NCBI GenBank assembly: GCA_916610825.1
Contig: OU744448.1
Coordinates: 24,788,174-24,852,173, forward strand
Reading direction: 5' to 3'
Length of the DNA: 64,000 nt
Origin: Haliclystus octoradiatus
Taxonomy: Eukaryota; Cnidaria; Staurozoa; Stauromedusae; Haliclystidae
A program made the position numbers and the translations under genes. Below, piece after piece: positions 23,201 to 34,728 of the stretch (within the stretch, counting starts at the first letter, position 1; each line of letters starts with the position of its first letter). The notes under the pieces are model-generated. The model searched no databases and had not been told where the DNA came from. It saw only the letters and a list, made by a program, of their open reading frames with translations.

Positions 23201-24202
23201 AATTCACAACGATAACATTTGATCATGATTTGATACTCTATCATGTGAGCAAGGAACAAACACAGAAAATGTTACGTAATATTGTTGCAAGTTGGACGAA
23301 TGGGGCGAACAACATTAAAATGTTTTGAGGATAACAAATCATTGGACAGGTTTCAGGTCGTAGTCAGGATTCTTCGTGACATTTTGGTCCAATATTATTT
23401 AGCAATAATATACTGTTGTCCAATTTGAATAACGTGTTCATTTCAGACAAAAGGGACGAAAGACTGTAACACAAATTTTGAGTCATTGAGAAGAAAATTG
23501 TAACTCGTTTGAGTCATTTTATGACTTACGTATAAACGAAATGTTCGTTTGCTTGCTAGGACCATAGGGAATGCATTATTAATTAAAATGATAGTCATTT
23601 CAGTCAGTATACACAAAAACATTAGGATCTTTCAGCTTTAGTTTGCAAAACATTTTGTCTGAAGTCGAAACAATAAAGGCAGACAGCGCTGGGTGGCCAA
23701 CCAGAGAATTAAATTACTGGAATATTGTGCCTGGACAGTCTACAGGCTGCACATGTTTATAAAACAACCCATCAGACAATATTCCAATGAAAGACAACCT
23801 AAATTTTAACGAGTGCAACGGGAATGTTTACTTACGTCCTGGTTTGAAATATCCTAATGCACGGAACTTTTCCTTCAGTACATCCAGATCCACTGCCAGT
23901 GCAGACTTTTCTTTGCAATCTTTTTCTTCTATATCACCTATGTAAAAACAAGGTAATTTTTTCTGGAGTATTTGGTCATTATGAAAAGCTTTAAACACTT
24001 CCGTGCAATCGCGACCAGATAAAGTTAGAATCGCAGCTTCTCCTCCAGGGTGAAATCTCAACCATTTTGAAACATTATAAACTTTGTTTTTTACAATGAC
24101 CCAGCAATCATCAGGTTTGCTATGTTTCTTGACTTCCTCAGCGGTGTATATCTTTTTCTCTTTTATATTAGGATAATTTTTCTTTGGCGTGTTTGGAGAC
24201 AT
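20243..24202 (-). CDS. Front-end fatty acid (or sphingolipid) desaturase with N-terminal cytochrome b5, 2 exons
   Basis: Exon 1 (24202-23836) and exon 2 (21255-20243) join in frame to 459 residues, normal for the family. Residues 15-90 form a cytochrome b5 domain with HPGGE (His51) and a second haem-ligand candidate, His74. The membrane desaturase domain has three histidine boxes: HDLGHH (173-178), HNMHH (210-214) and QVEHH (389-393). Gln in the third box marks front-end desaturases, which insert a double bond between an existing one and the carboxyl end in the ER using electrons from the fused b5. The histidine boxes alone do not separate delta-5, -6 or -8 acyl from delta-8 sphingolipid activity. 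The Met at 24202 is chosen because it directly precedes the b5 domain. An in-frame Met at 24355 would add 51 residues of unlikely composition. The 2.6-kb intron holds the foldback element at 21369-22200. Exon 2 encoding the whole membrane domain is unusually intron-poor for this window. Confidence 0.93.
21369..22200. mobile_element. Non-autonomous foldback DNA element in the desaturase intron
   Basis: About 30-bp inverted ends match: ACCCCTAGGTTATACGCCGT on the left, and on the right the inverse of ACCCCTAGGTTACATGCCGT. Each is continued by a shared ACTTTCGAGAG. The ends abut TA dinucleotides. Several internal inverted copies of GTACGGCGTA-type sequence make it a nested foldback of about 0.83 kb. 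No transposase is present. The frames through it are shadows of the repeats. Confidence 0.8.
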
Positions 24203-24522
24203 TTTGTGAGCGGTCGGTTCGTTGCTTATGTCACCTGCAAGCAGTTGCTGTGGCGAAAGGCCTGCTGTTAGCCTGAAAATCCAATATGAGGGAAATCCTG
24301 AACAGGAGGAGAGCTTTGATTGGCTTGATTTGTGATAAGCGTGATGCTCTGTCAATCAATCTGTCACGGCGTCTCTGATTCTAGTCACTAGACAACGTCA
24401 AAGTATTTCAGCAGGACGAGACGTCATTGCAAACTTTTTTTGAACTGCTATTTTCCTTCGTAATCTGCAGCGGAGAATAAAAGACGTGAAACTTTGGAAT
24501 ATCTCACTCATGTAACCATCAG

Positions 24523-25191
24523 TCAAAATCTCGAAAATTGTGCAATGTAATTTTGCGTCAGTGCTACGGTTTTGAAAGAAGTTATGAATTTTTGTAATTT
24601 ATTACGTTGTGCGTCAGAAAAGGTGTAATCATAATCTATGGTGTAATCAACTCCAGTAGTGTGCAAATCACGTGTACATTGTGTTGAGTTTGTCACCTCT
24701 AATACAATGTTCACGTGTTCTATAGGAACGTCCAACCACCATGGTTTTTTCAAACCTCGTACGATCCCACGTTTTGTGTAATCACATCAGCCCTTTGTCT
24801 GCTTCTTTTGATCGTCTTGATTGCAAAGGTATTCAAAATCAACAAAACCAAAATTTGGAAATGAACTATGAACCTTTATACAGACAATGGACATTTCATT
24901 CCGTAATAGATCAATTCTTGAAGGTCGTATGGATTTTCGGCTGCGATTGAGGTTAGCTTGTAGACAGATTATCAATTTTCTTCGAATAATAAATTTTATT
25001 CTCATAAATGTCGAAGTGCAAAACTTATAATCAATAATCGATAAATTTTTGAGCCATTTTTGCATTGACCTCTTATGCAGGTGGTCGCTAATAGAGGTAA
25101 TATATTGAAGAAAAACATAAATTGTTAAAGTAATGTCTTCCTGCCTGAGGAGTTCGTTGGTTATTAACAGGGAATTTTCTAGATCGTCCAT
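24523..25191 (-). pseudogene. Unrecognised 223-codon frame interrupted by one in-frame TGA
   Basis: From ATG at 25191 the minus strand is open for 134 codons to a TGA at 24789-24787. The same frame then stays open for a further 87 codons to the stop at 24523. I recognise no family. Part one is basic and helical (KRSMQKWLKNLSIIDYKF, RSRKSIRPSRIDLLRNE). Part two contains KPWWLDVPIEHVNIVLEV and an acidic/aromatic DYTIDYDYTFSD stretch. No intron that would remove the TGA is evident. Possibilities are a single-exon gene with a nonsense mutation, a sequencing error, the end of a spliced gene, or recoding. It lies head-to-tail upstream of the desaturase, about 320 bp from its start. Confidence 0.4.
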
Positions 25192-25640
25192 GTTAACAGT
25201 TAATAAAATATTAAAGAGTTCCTCAAGCGAATGAAAATCTCAGTTTGTTTCAGTGCTGCGCTATTACACAACCTTATTCCGTATAAAACATTTCTACCTA
25301 TACATAATAACTATTTTAACAAATTTCAATTGATATTTGATCATATTGGTTGCAAAACTATGTTTGGACAAATTAAAATATTTTCAATCCTATTTTAAAA
25401 TTCAATTATATACAAAATATAAATCAGGATTTCAGTAAAATCAGATCCAGTTTCTGGATAGTTTCTACAAAAGTTCAAGATAGTTGTCAGCAAATACAGT
25501 ATCTGTGATAGGATGTTTCCAAGTAAAATTGGTAGTGCTCATTCAAAGTCAATTGGGATATATTGAATTTCAATGAGTGTTTCTTAAATTTTTTGTAACT
25601 CTCCTCTGTTTTTTTTTATATACATTCTTGAAGTAAACTT

Positions 25641-28600
25641 TCATGTAAGAGGACATTCCCACCATCTTATTCGGCATTCAAGTTCTTCATTCATTGGATT
25701 TGGACCAAGTGCACTTGTGGCAGCTTTTCCAGCACAAGTACAGTAGTATAATGTAGTGCCATTTTTTTCTCGTGTAAATAATGTGTACTCTGCAGCACCA
25801 AAAGCCTGACATGTTGCACCAAGCATAACATAACCCTGAAAAAAACAAAAAACAATAATATTTTGCTCAGGTGTTATAGACAAACTTGGGTCAACTCAGT
25901 TTTGAATCATGTAATGGTCCACTATGATTTTTGGAAATTTTGAATCGCTACTGAAAACCTGCTGAAAACATACTGGAATGGGATTTGGTTCTGAAACCAT
26001 ACTGAAATTCACCAGCCACTTACATCTAGAATATTTTCATTCTACTGAAAAACTACTGAAACGCACCTTAACATTTGAAAGCTACTCATGATGATGATCA
26101 GAATAAAAAGAGCCTAATTTAGTATGTATTTAATTTAGTAGGTTTTCAGATTTTCAAAATCTGTAATGGTCCAATGCGAATTGCATGAAAAAGAGTTACT
26201 GCTGCGCATTGACAAAAAGGACAAACTGTCATCAACTTTATTGAAATTGATCCATATTTACAATACCATGTATACTAATCCTACTATATTGTTTCAACAA
26301 TTGAGATTATGGGACTTCTTTCCAGATATTTCTCAATAGTTTTGTTCACATAATTTCAATAAAATTTTGCAGACCTCATTTTTTGACCATTTGCCACTAC
26401 CTGGCTGAGAGAAATTTAAATTTGAAAACTTCGGTATTTTTTTGGACCACCCTAATATTCAGTTACTAGAAATGAGTTACCCATGCTGCTGGGTTTAATG
26501 TGGGCCGAGTTAGATCGGGGGGATCATTATTTAAATAATTATCGAGGGACTCATTGGGAGCATGTGAAAATGCTCCATTTCAATAGATCTTGACATAACG
26601 GAACCAAAAGTTTTGCAGAATAGCGTTGATTTACTATAAGCGTCTATTTAAACACAAAACATTGTCACAGGCAGCAGAGTGGAGAATGTTGATAAAATGC
26701 AAGGTATTATTTAATAAGAAACACATCCATGGTGTGAAAGTATTTGTAATTCATTTTGTTGGTTTCAAACTTTTAAATTTCTTTCAAATGATATCTCAAT
26801 CCTCTTCGTTTCAATTTGTTATGTTCTATTCAGGTTGGTAAATTAAACTCTATCACAATGAAATAAAGCCCCATTAAAACATTCAAGTAAGTGAAGTGAT
26901 ATAATAAATCATGCATTCGAATCATTCAATAGCTTCTCCACGTTCGCGCATGCAAAATACCAAAAGCCGTTAAATTTCAGCTTCAAACAAAAGGCTGTGC
27001 GATTGGAAACAGCACGTGCCATTTCACTGAGTTGTCATGATTGATTGGGGAGATTCACGGGGAGATCCCTCGCAAACAATAGCAGCTATGGCGTAAAGCC
27101 GCAAAGGCCGCAACATGAAAAGATACCTGTCATATCGATACGAACAGACAAAACGAAAATGAAATAGCAAGCCAAATAAAAACACAGATCATAATACGGT
27201 GATTCGAATGATTCTACTTTGAACATTTTGATTGAGAATTGGGAGAGTTATTAGCGTACATATGTTTGAAGCAACTCTCTTTTATATGTTAAGATATGCA
27301 CAAATATCATGAATCAGTAAGAATAAACCTGCTCAGTTACAGTTAGACAGATTCCTTATTTAAAATAATTTATGTTTGCGATATCCACTATCCATATCTA
27401 ATGAAAGAAAGTCATTGCTTACCGTTGTTGCTTGGATGTGATCAGTTGTTGCAAATATCCTTTCATATGGTGCTCTGAGTTGTGATGTGACAGCATTAGT
27501 GCGATCTCTACAATTTTTCATGTTTGATTGTCCAGGTGGTCCTTGGTCACCTTTCGGGCCTTCAGGTCCGTTTGATCCAGGAGGTCCAACAGGCCCCACA
27601 ACTGTTCTGTTTGATGTTACATCTAGCTATAAGATAAATTGAAACCATCTCAAATATAAAATATTTGGTAATTTAAATGTTGCATCTGTTCTATGATGAC
27701 CAGGACTGGCACAACTTTGCTATATTTTCTGTAATATGTTTGTACTTAAACATAGTTCCTGAACTTCCTGGTTAATTGAATGCAATTGTTTGCTTTGCAG
27801 GAATCAAAGCCTGCATAAAACTTTTATCAATGCACAGAATTAAGCACTCCGTCAAATAAAAATGAACGAAATAACAATGTTTACATAGACATCGTTAATC
27901 TATTCTCCAAACAATTCTAAGTTAGACCGAATTTCACGATGTGCAGTGTAAATTGACAAGTTAAATATTCTACCTGATTCTTTAGTTCCACAATCGTCTG
28001 CAATAGTTTAGGAATCTGAAAGGCATAAAATCAATGAACAATTTTAACTAGAATAGATTATCAAAGAGAGACACTTGAATTTCAATTTATGGACCCTTTG
28101 CCTTTAAGCTGCCTATCACTGTCCTGATCAGCTGTTTGTGTGGATCTGGAAGGATCTGAATGATGATAATGTTACCGGTACTAAAATTAATCAATTCATT
28201 GGAAATATAACGCCAAACATTTGATAATGGCCCTCTTGAACAATAACCAAATTCCTTGAATTCCTAGAATGTTTAGGGGATCCTGAAAACATTTTCTCGA
28301 CCGCTTGAAAAACACAGACATCCTTCTACACTGAAGAGACTCGCAAAATAAACAATGTCTTATTATTACTTGTAAACAATTCAAAAGCATATTTTGACAT
28401 TGAAGTTAGAGGTTTACTTTGCCCGCAGAGTATGAATGTCGATTTACATACATATATACCACAAGTTATATATTTGGCTCTTAATAATAAAAATAATGAT
28501 TGTGCCAACAAACATCAAACTTCAGAAAAAAACTGATTGCATTAAGATTTCAATTATCCTTCACAGCATATAATTGATGAATATCAAACATTTAGCTACG

Positions 28601-31600
28601 TGGTGTCGTTCTAGACAGAGAACACGCTTGAATTATGTCTGAATAGAACTGACTATATGTCAACATACATTACAATTACTATGTTAAGATCATATGACTT
28701 TAGCAGTTACACAATAATCACAGTAGGTATTTACATGTTTATAATTAGATGACTACGTCACAAGCTACTGTTTTCATAATCTCGCCGGCTCTATTAAAAT
28801 ATTATTCATGCAAATTTTGGAAGAGAGATGTTATGCTAAAGATTCATTAAAATAGTTATGCATACAATCTATTCAACGCGGCTATGTAAATTTAATTGCA
28901 TCTTTTGCAATCCATTCAATTTAATATTAATTCCATATAGCTATTTCAAATCAAATTAATTTTTGTCTGATTAATTACATAATTTAATGGTTAGCTTTTT
29001 ATAAACTCCCAGTACTGTTGTTGTTGTTGTTATGATTGTCTTTTAATACTTTTATTTTCACTTATGAATGTCTTACGCTTTGAAATTCTTGGCATTAACT
29101 CAGGTTAAACCTTACTATAACTAGCTCGGTCCCAGACCCCTTTTGCACATTAAAACGCTACTGGCAAAAAGTTTGGTACCGATATTTTAGCTGGCACTAG
29201 TGAAAGTAAGTCCCAGTAACCCTACTGCATGTTCCTGGACTGTTTTTAGCTGTGAATATCTTCACGTGATTATTTGTAATATTGTTGCACCACATTGTAG
29301 CTACTGGCTAGGGGTTTGGTACCGAAAAATTTACTGTCCACATTCCAATATAAATTATGATGCATTAGTACATATGTTCTGATACTTTTCAGCCGTGAAG
29401 CTTTTCACATGATTATTTGTAAATGCCACCCCTTCTTCGAGGGGCAGCTGCGGCCCTTTTCGGTCAGATACAGTTTGCCAGCAATGACGTTTTTGGTTGC
29501 TGATTCAATTGTCAAGTTGTTAAGGATAATTGTAGCTTCAAGTCTTTTCACGTAATTAAATTTTACGGGCTCCCGGTCTATTAAGTGATGTTATATTGTA
29601 AAAATTCCTATCATGATAAGTGAGTGCAATTAGATCCTACAACTATCGAGCATTTGTTGGTAAGAACGGAATATTGGAGATTGGAAAGTTGTGTTGTTGT
29701 TATGGACGAATGCTCGATACTATTTCTCAAAAAATTCTAATCAGTTTATCAAAAAAACTTGGCAAAGCAATCAAGACACAAGTTTAGTACAACAAGTTAA
29801 GGTGAAAATCTTAATTTTCAATATTTTTATGAGTTGACCCATTGGAATTTAGGCAGATACAAATTATATAAGTGTGGAAGGCGAGAGAAACAAAGCTATT
29901 TTATGATTTTGACTGTGCTATCTTGAAAGTCAAATTTCTTACCACATTTTCTTCAATTGCTTTCAACCTTTCTTCAAAAATGTTCACAGAAACAGGTTTT
30001 GATTCTGATTCATTTTTCTTTGTCGAAGCAGAAAATACTAAAATAAAAATATTAAAATTTGAATTACTATAGTTGGAAGGTAAGAAGCGTTCCATATAAT
30101 TACATTGATTGAACTAGTAGGCCTAGGCTTATCAGTCCTGTGAAAATCTTATCACAAAAAGTAAACAGGAGGGAAGATTTTCTATTGTGTTGCAAAGTAA
30201 AAATATATAATGTCAGACATAATCTATAATAATAAAATTGTTATAATTATTATAAACTGCTTATTTGTTGTCTTGTTTCGAATACATGTATTTTGAATAA
30301 CAATCAATATTTTCATATTAACATAAAAATAATAACTTTAACCGTTGTAAAAATGTATGATAGAAAACCCTACAGAAAACTTTTCAGAGAGGCGTGCCAT
30401 TTAAATATGATGTTTTTAACTTCCAACAATGAATTTAATCCTTCACTATTTCACTAAGCACCATTGTGAGTTTGGATTAAGTTAACAAAAGGAGAATAGA
30501 TGACGATGACTGATTCACAGGGTTTAAATATAACAAAAATAGAATAGAAAGTACAAGAAGTACAAGCTTGTTCTTCATGGGTGAAATCGGTGTCAGTGAT
30601 TGGTAGAATTGAATTGACTTTTTCTAGTCCAGTGTCCAATCATACGATTATTATAACAATTGTATTGCTACTTTCAATTTGCTACAGAAAATATGACAAA
30701 GTCTCCCAGCTATTGTTTCGTAAAGTATTAAAGCAAAACAACAGCCATGTGCATCTAAAAATCTGACGGGTGAGCTTGCCTCTTTTGCATCCCCTGGATC
30801 CGTCCCTGTGCTGATCGTTATAGGGATCAGTGTTTGTTTGGTATGTGCAGGATCTGACAGAAGTGGGAATTCTGAAAGGCTATGAGAAAATTCAGAAGAA
30901 AATTGATATATCTATCTAGATTCTAGGTGGTCTATCAATTTATCAAATTTTTAAGTAATCAATAATCAAACCATAATTAGGTGGTTACGTAGCATCCATC
31001 AAACCAGGGCAAGACTTTGCAAAAATCGATGAAACGTGACATTTTTAAACCTATTATTATTAATGAAGGTTCATTTAATCAAATCCGGGAAATTAACTTT
31101 TTCATAAAAAATGACAAGATTATCAGATTATCAAGAAAACGAAGAAAATAGATTTTGGAGGGCATAGTTCCGTTTTCGATACATAACAATTCAAGTGACG
31201 TTAATTCATACGATTGTCTGGACAAAGCGGAAATTAGCAAGGAAGCGGTAAAAGAAATAGACAATTTCAAAACACGATATTCATTGATGATAATAAAATG
31301 ACTGACTGCTGTGGCAATGAAAGACACAGCATTAAACATTTTTGTTAGAACTATCGTCTTGCTTTGGGCTACAAACAAATCACCAAGCAACAGGCTTACA
31401 CACACACCTGAATGACCTGACCTTGAATTGAATCACATAAAGCCACGCGTTCAATAGTCTTTTATTCTTTACAAGCCACAGATTTTCAGATGTCACACAA
31501 AAGGAAGTTATGTTTGGTACTGTGACTTATTATTATTCCATAAACAAAACTAATATTGTTAAATGTTGTGGCAGAAATAACATCAAAAGAAAGCCGATGT

Positions 31601-32778
31601 ATAATGTAAAAAATAAAGGCACGTCGTGGCGCTTGAATACAAAACAGTTCATGTACACTGGAAAAATGTCAATGTTCCAAATCTCAATCATTATAACATC
31701 TAAATAAGCCAGTAGGTAAATCGTTCTGTATACTTTTTTTTACTAGGACAGGAAACATGTTCATCTGACACGAAACTACTAGTAAATTAGTAAACGAAGT
31801 GTATTGATGACAAAATGACTCTAGGAATAATCGATCAACTCTTATATATTATTAAATTATTTCCTCAGAATTTGTAAGAACCTATAGCCAACAGAGACAC
31901 ACCCTTAAAACGTAAATAAAAATGGAGCTTAAATGGTTTGAAAATAATAATGTAAACCGAAAATGTTTAAAAGATGATGCTAGGCATATCGCATTTCAAA
32001 ATATGACTATGGCAAATTACTCAGAATTTCTACAACAATGAAACAGCACATTTCCATCCTTGAAGAGTCTAGAAGGAATACATTATTAAGCAACTCATCG
32101 ATATCCAACTCCATAAAATCACAAATAAGAGCCAATTTAGGAAGTTCTCGAAAACAAAACGGTGATGATCCAGATATTTGACTGATATTCGTCTAGGTTC
32201 GGCAACACACAAAAATCACAAATGAGCAAATCGATGCAAGCAAAGACGGGTGGACTGAATCGATTTGACAATTATAAAAAGTCTATCGAACTCACATGAA
32301 ATCATTCACAAACAATGTTTAACTAACCTGAAACACTACTTGATGATCCACAATTACATTTTGTATCGGTTTTTCCAAGTCGGAATCCAAGTAACGACAA
32401 CACAGATAAGCAGATCGACAATAATACGATGGTAAATAAAATAAAAAACAGAATTCGAAATAATCTTTCGTGTCGATGGACAAATCGTACGTCATTTTCA
32501 TCCCCAGAAAGTTTTTTAGGTTTTAATTCAGCTGGTTCATAAATAGCACAACTTTTCTTTTGGTGTCCGCTACCCCCATTTAATGTTGATTCAGATCGCT
32601 TTTTGAGTTCAGCAATATCTCTTTGTAATTCGAGAGGCGAAGCATAATCATGATTAGTTGTGTCTGAATCAGGAGTATCTGCTCTTGTCAATGGTGTAGA
32701 TGAATTTACAGTTGTTGAGCTTTGAAACGATGATTCGAGTTTACTTCTTGTTGGCAAACTTCGAGTCTTGTCAGCCAT
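25641..32778 (-). CDS. Type II membrane protein with short collagen stretch and Cys-rich C-terminal domain, 5 exons
   Basis: Exons 32778-32328, 30037-29943, 28015-27974, 27626-27423 and 25835-25641 join in frame to 328 residues. Residues 1-106 are Ser/Thr-rich and charged. RHER precedes a single hydrophobic span (about 107-132), so the N-terminus is predicted cytoplasmic. A CNC motif follows just outside the membrane, then a short helical, probably coiled-coil stalk (about 155-195). Next come eight Gly-X-Y triplets (207-230, starting GPVGPPGSNGPEG). The last 98 residues form a domain with seven Cys, including YYCTCAG and a terminal RWWECPLT, and one NGT glycosylation site. Membrane-tethered collagens trimerise at the surface or are shed. 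I do not recognise the terminal domain and assign no ligand. A C1q-type fold is not supported by length or motif. Neighbouring genes give no functional hint. Confidence 0.82.
29150..29560. repeat. Imperfect direct repeats, period about 143 bp
   Basis: GTTTGGTACCGA occurs at about 29171 and 29314, each followed by a conserved AGC-x-GTGAA...TTCAC-x-TGATTATTTGTAA segment. A third weaker partial copy (CTTTTCACGTAATTAAAT) lies near 29540. It is in the stalk intron of the membrane collagen gene. Confidence 0.45.
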
Positions 32779-34728
32779 GATTTGTGGTGAGCTGGATGTG
32801 CGTGGCGAATTCTATGGCAGTTTCCGATCGATCTCCCGGGAAAAATAATTCTGATATACCAAAGTCGTTATACCTTGAAATATTAGATTCGCCGTATGCA
32901 CAAGGAGATTAAATTACCAATAAGAAACAAAGGTCTTTCTCGGAACAAAAATTAATGTTATGCCGAAGACCCCATTTAGCCAAACTGAGATTAAATTATT
33001 TCACACTGGAAAAGAAATTTGCATTAGGACAACAATGGTTAAAGGGAGAATACTGACCGGGGAACATTGCGCGCTCAACCAACTCATACGTCATCAATTT
33101 AAACAAAGCTTTGAGAAAAGCTGCCGTGCGTGTGAGTTCCGAGTGAGCTTCGTTTTATTATTCTGGTCGTATGTTGATTTTATGGTAAAGCATTTCAAAT
33201 GAACAAATTAAAATCACAATTTGGGAGCTATACTACGTACTTATTTTATCACGTTCTGGACTTTAATGTATTGTTTACTATGTGATCAACAGTATAAAAA
33301 GTATGATGTGCAGAAGCGGTTTTAGTTCGATCAGTTCGATTGATATGTTGAACGAAAGTAACACTAAACAAGAACCTTGTTTAACATTTTTATTTTTTGT
33401 TATAAAGCCAAATCCTTGTGTTTCTTGACATCTTAGGTCATCTTGCGTATCGACTATCGTTCTTTTTCATGTTTTTGATGTAACGATCGGTCCACAAAAG
33501 CTTGCCAACTAATAACAAGGCAACTTCAGTAAATATAACCAAGGATAAATATACCAAAAGCAAACTAATGTGATAATTCAATAAAACTATGCGAATCTGA
33601 GTTAAATACATGGGATAAATCGTTGTTCAAAAACATTGATTCGTTGATGATTGTCACGAGTTCACGGCTTCGACATTTGTTCCTGTCTCGTGCTTTTGAT
33701 TATTTCGTTCAAAACAATAGAATTAAGGCGAGGCCGACTCTGTTTCAAAACGAGTACTTGAATTTGGTATGAAGAATTCAAGTTCCGCGCGCAACGTTCC
33801 CCGGTCAGTAATCTCCCTTTAACGATTCTCTGATCACAGTGGTGATTGATTGATTGATCGTACGTTCTATTTAACATAAACACGTGATTGTAAGGCGCGA
33901 ATACGTTCATTGAGGAATTCATTGTAGTAACTAGTGATATACCAGTTCGATTTCAACATGCTTTCAACGAAATTCCTGCCGCAACACAAATAGTTAGTAC
34001 CAGCTAATGAGTTGGTAAATATAAAAATGCAATGTCTGAAGCTCTTATTAAAAATCACAACAATTTTTTTGCATACACTCTCCTGTTATAAAAACATATC
34101 AGTTATTACGGTCAAACCATGGTCAAACTCAACAAATTGTTCATGATTTTGCTCAAATTTGAATTTCAGAGATATTTTATTTTATAAACGATGTTCTTAC
34201 AAAAAGAGTATATATCATGCTGTATATTATCCTTGGCCTTGAACCCTTGATTTTCTATTTTTCTTTAGAATCAAATAAAAGTCATAAAAGATGCGGAATA
34301 AATAATCAAATTTAAGTCTGACAAATTTGTAATGCCACTTCTTGAGCCACTTGACGCGACTATATCCGTCGGATGTATTAGCTCACACCCATCGCCATGA
34401 TGCCTCATGACATGTAGACTTCTCTTCCATAAACAATTCAGAATCCAAAATTAATTTTATTTTTAGCGAAGTGAAATATTTTCAAGCACAGCACTGTAGA
34501 AATTATTTCTTACAAATCTGCAAGCAGACTATTGACATTTATCCAGCCTCATCCACACAATAGCCTCATTTGAATGAAGGGAGACCTGGGAACCACATTC
34601 TTTTCCTGTAGAATTTGATTAGTTTGAGTTTTGAATTTGTGGCGCCTCATCGAAAATTTGCGTTAAAGATTGTTTTATCATGTTATTTTTCTTGTTAAAA
34701 TTAATAAAGTAATCACTTTGCCTTGAAA
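32779..34728. other. Divergent intergenic region between membrane collagen and MadBub
   Basis: Roughly 1.95 kb separates the two start codons and must hold both promoters. No recognisable coding exon is present. The main structure is an inverted pair: TTAAAGGGAGAATACTGACC (from about 33039) and its inverse ending near 33822, each followed inward by GGGGAACRTTGCGCGC. This marks a non-autonomous element of about 0.78 kb. The frames at 32960-33202 and 33662-33922 are products of these repeats. Confidence 0.65.
33039..33822. mobile_element. Inverted-repeat element with TTAAAGGGAG...GACCGGGGAAC ends
   Basis: About 36 bp at each end are inverted copies with about three differences. A third related sequence occurs at about 42254 (TTTAAAGGGGCAAGATTGAC), followed by similar AAGTTGAATT and CTCG-TTTGAAAC-ATTGTT blocks. 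No transposase frame was found. Confidence 0.7.

Noticed and set aside
24203..24355. Upstream in-frame Met extension of the desaturase
   Set aside because: It adds 51 residues of unlikely composition before the cytochrome b5 domain, and the internal Met at 24202 fits family length better. Not excluded without transcript data.
31079..31405. 108-codon minus-strand hydrophobic frame
   Set aside because: Within a large intron of the membrane collagen gene, with no splice or homology support. AT-rich DNA often gives hydrophobic chance frames.
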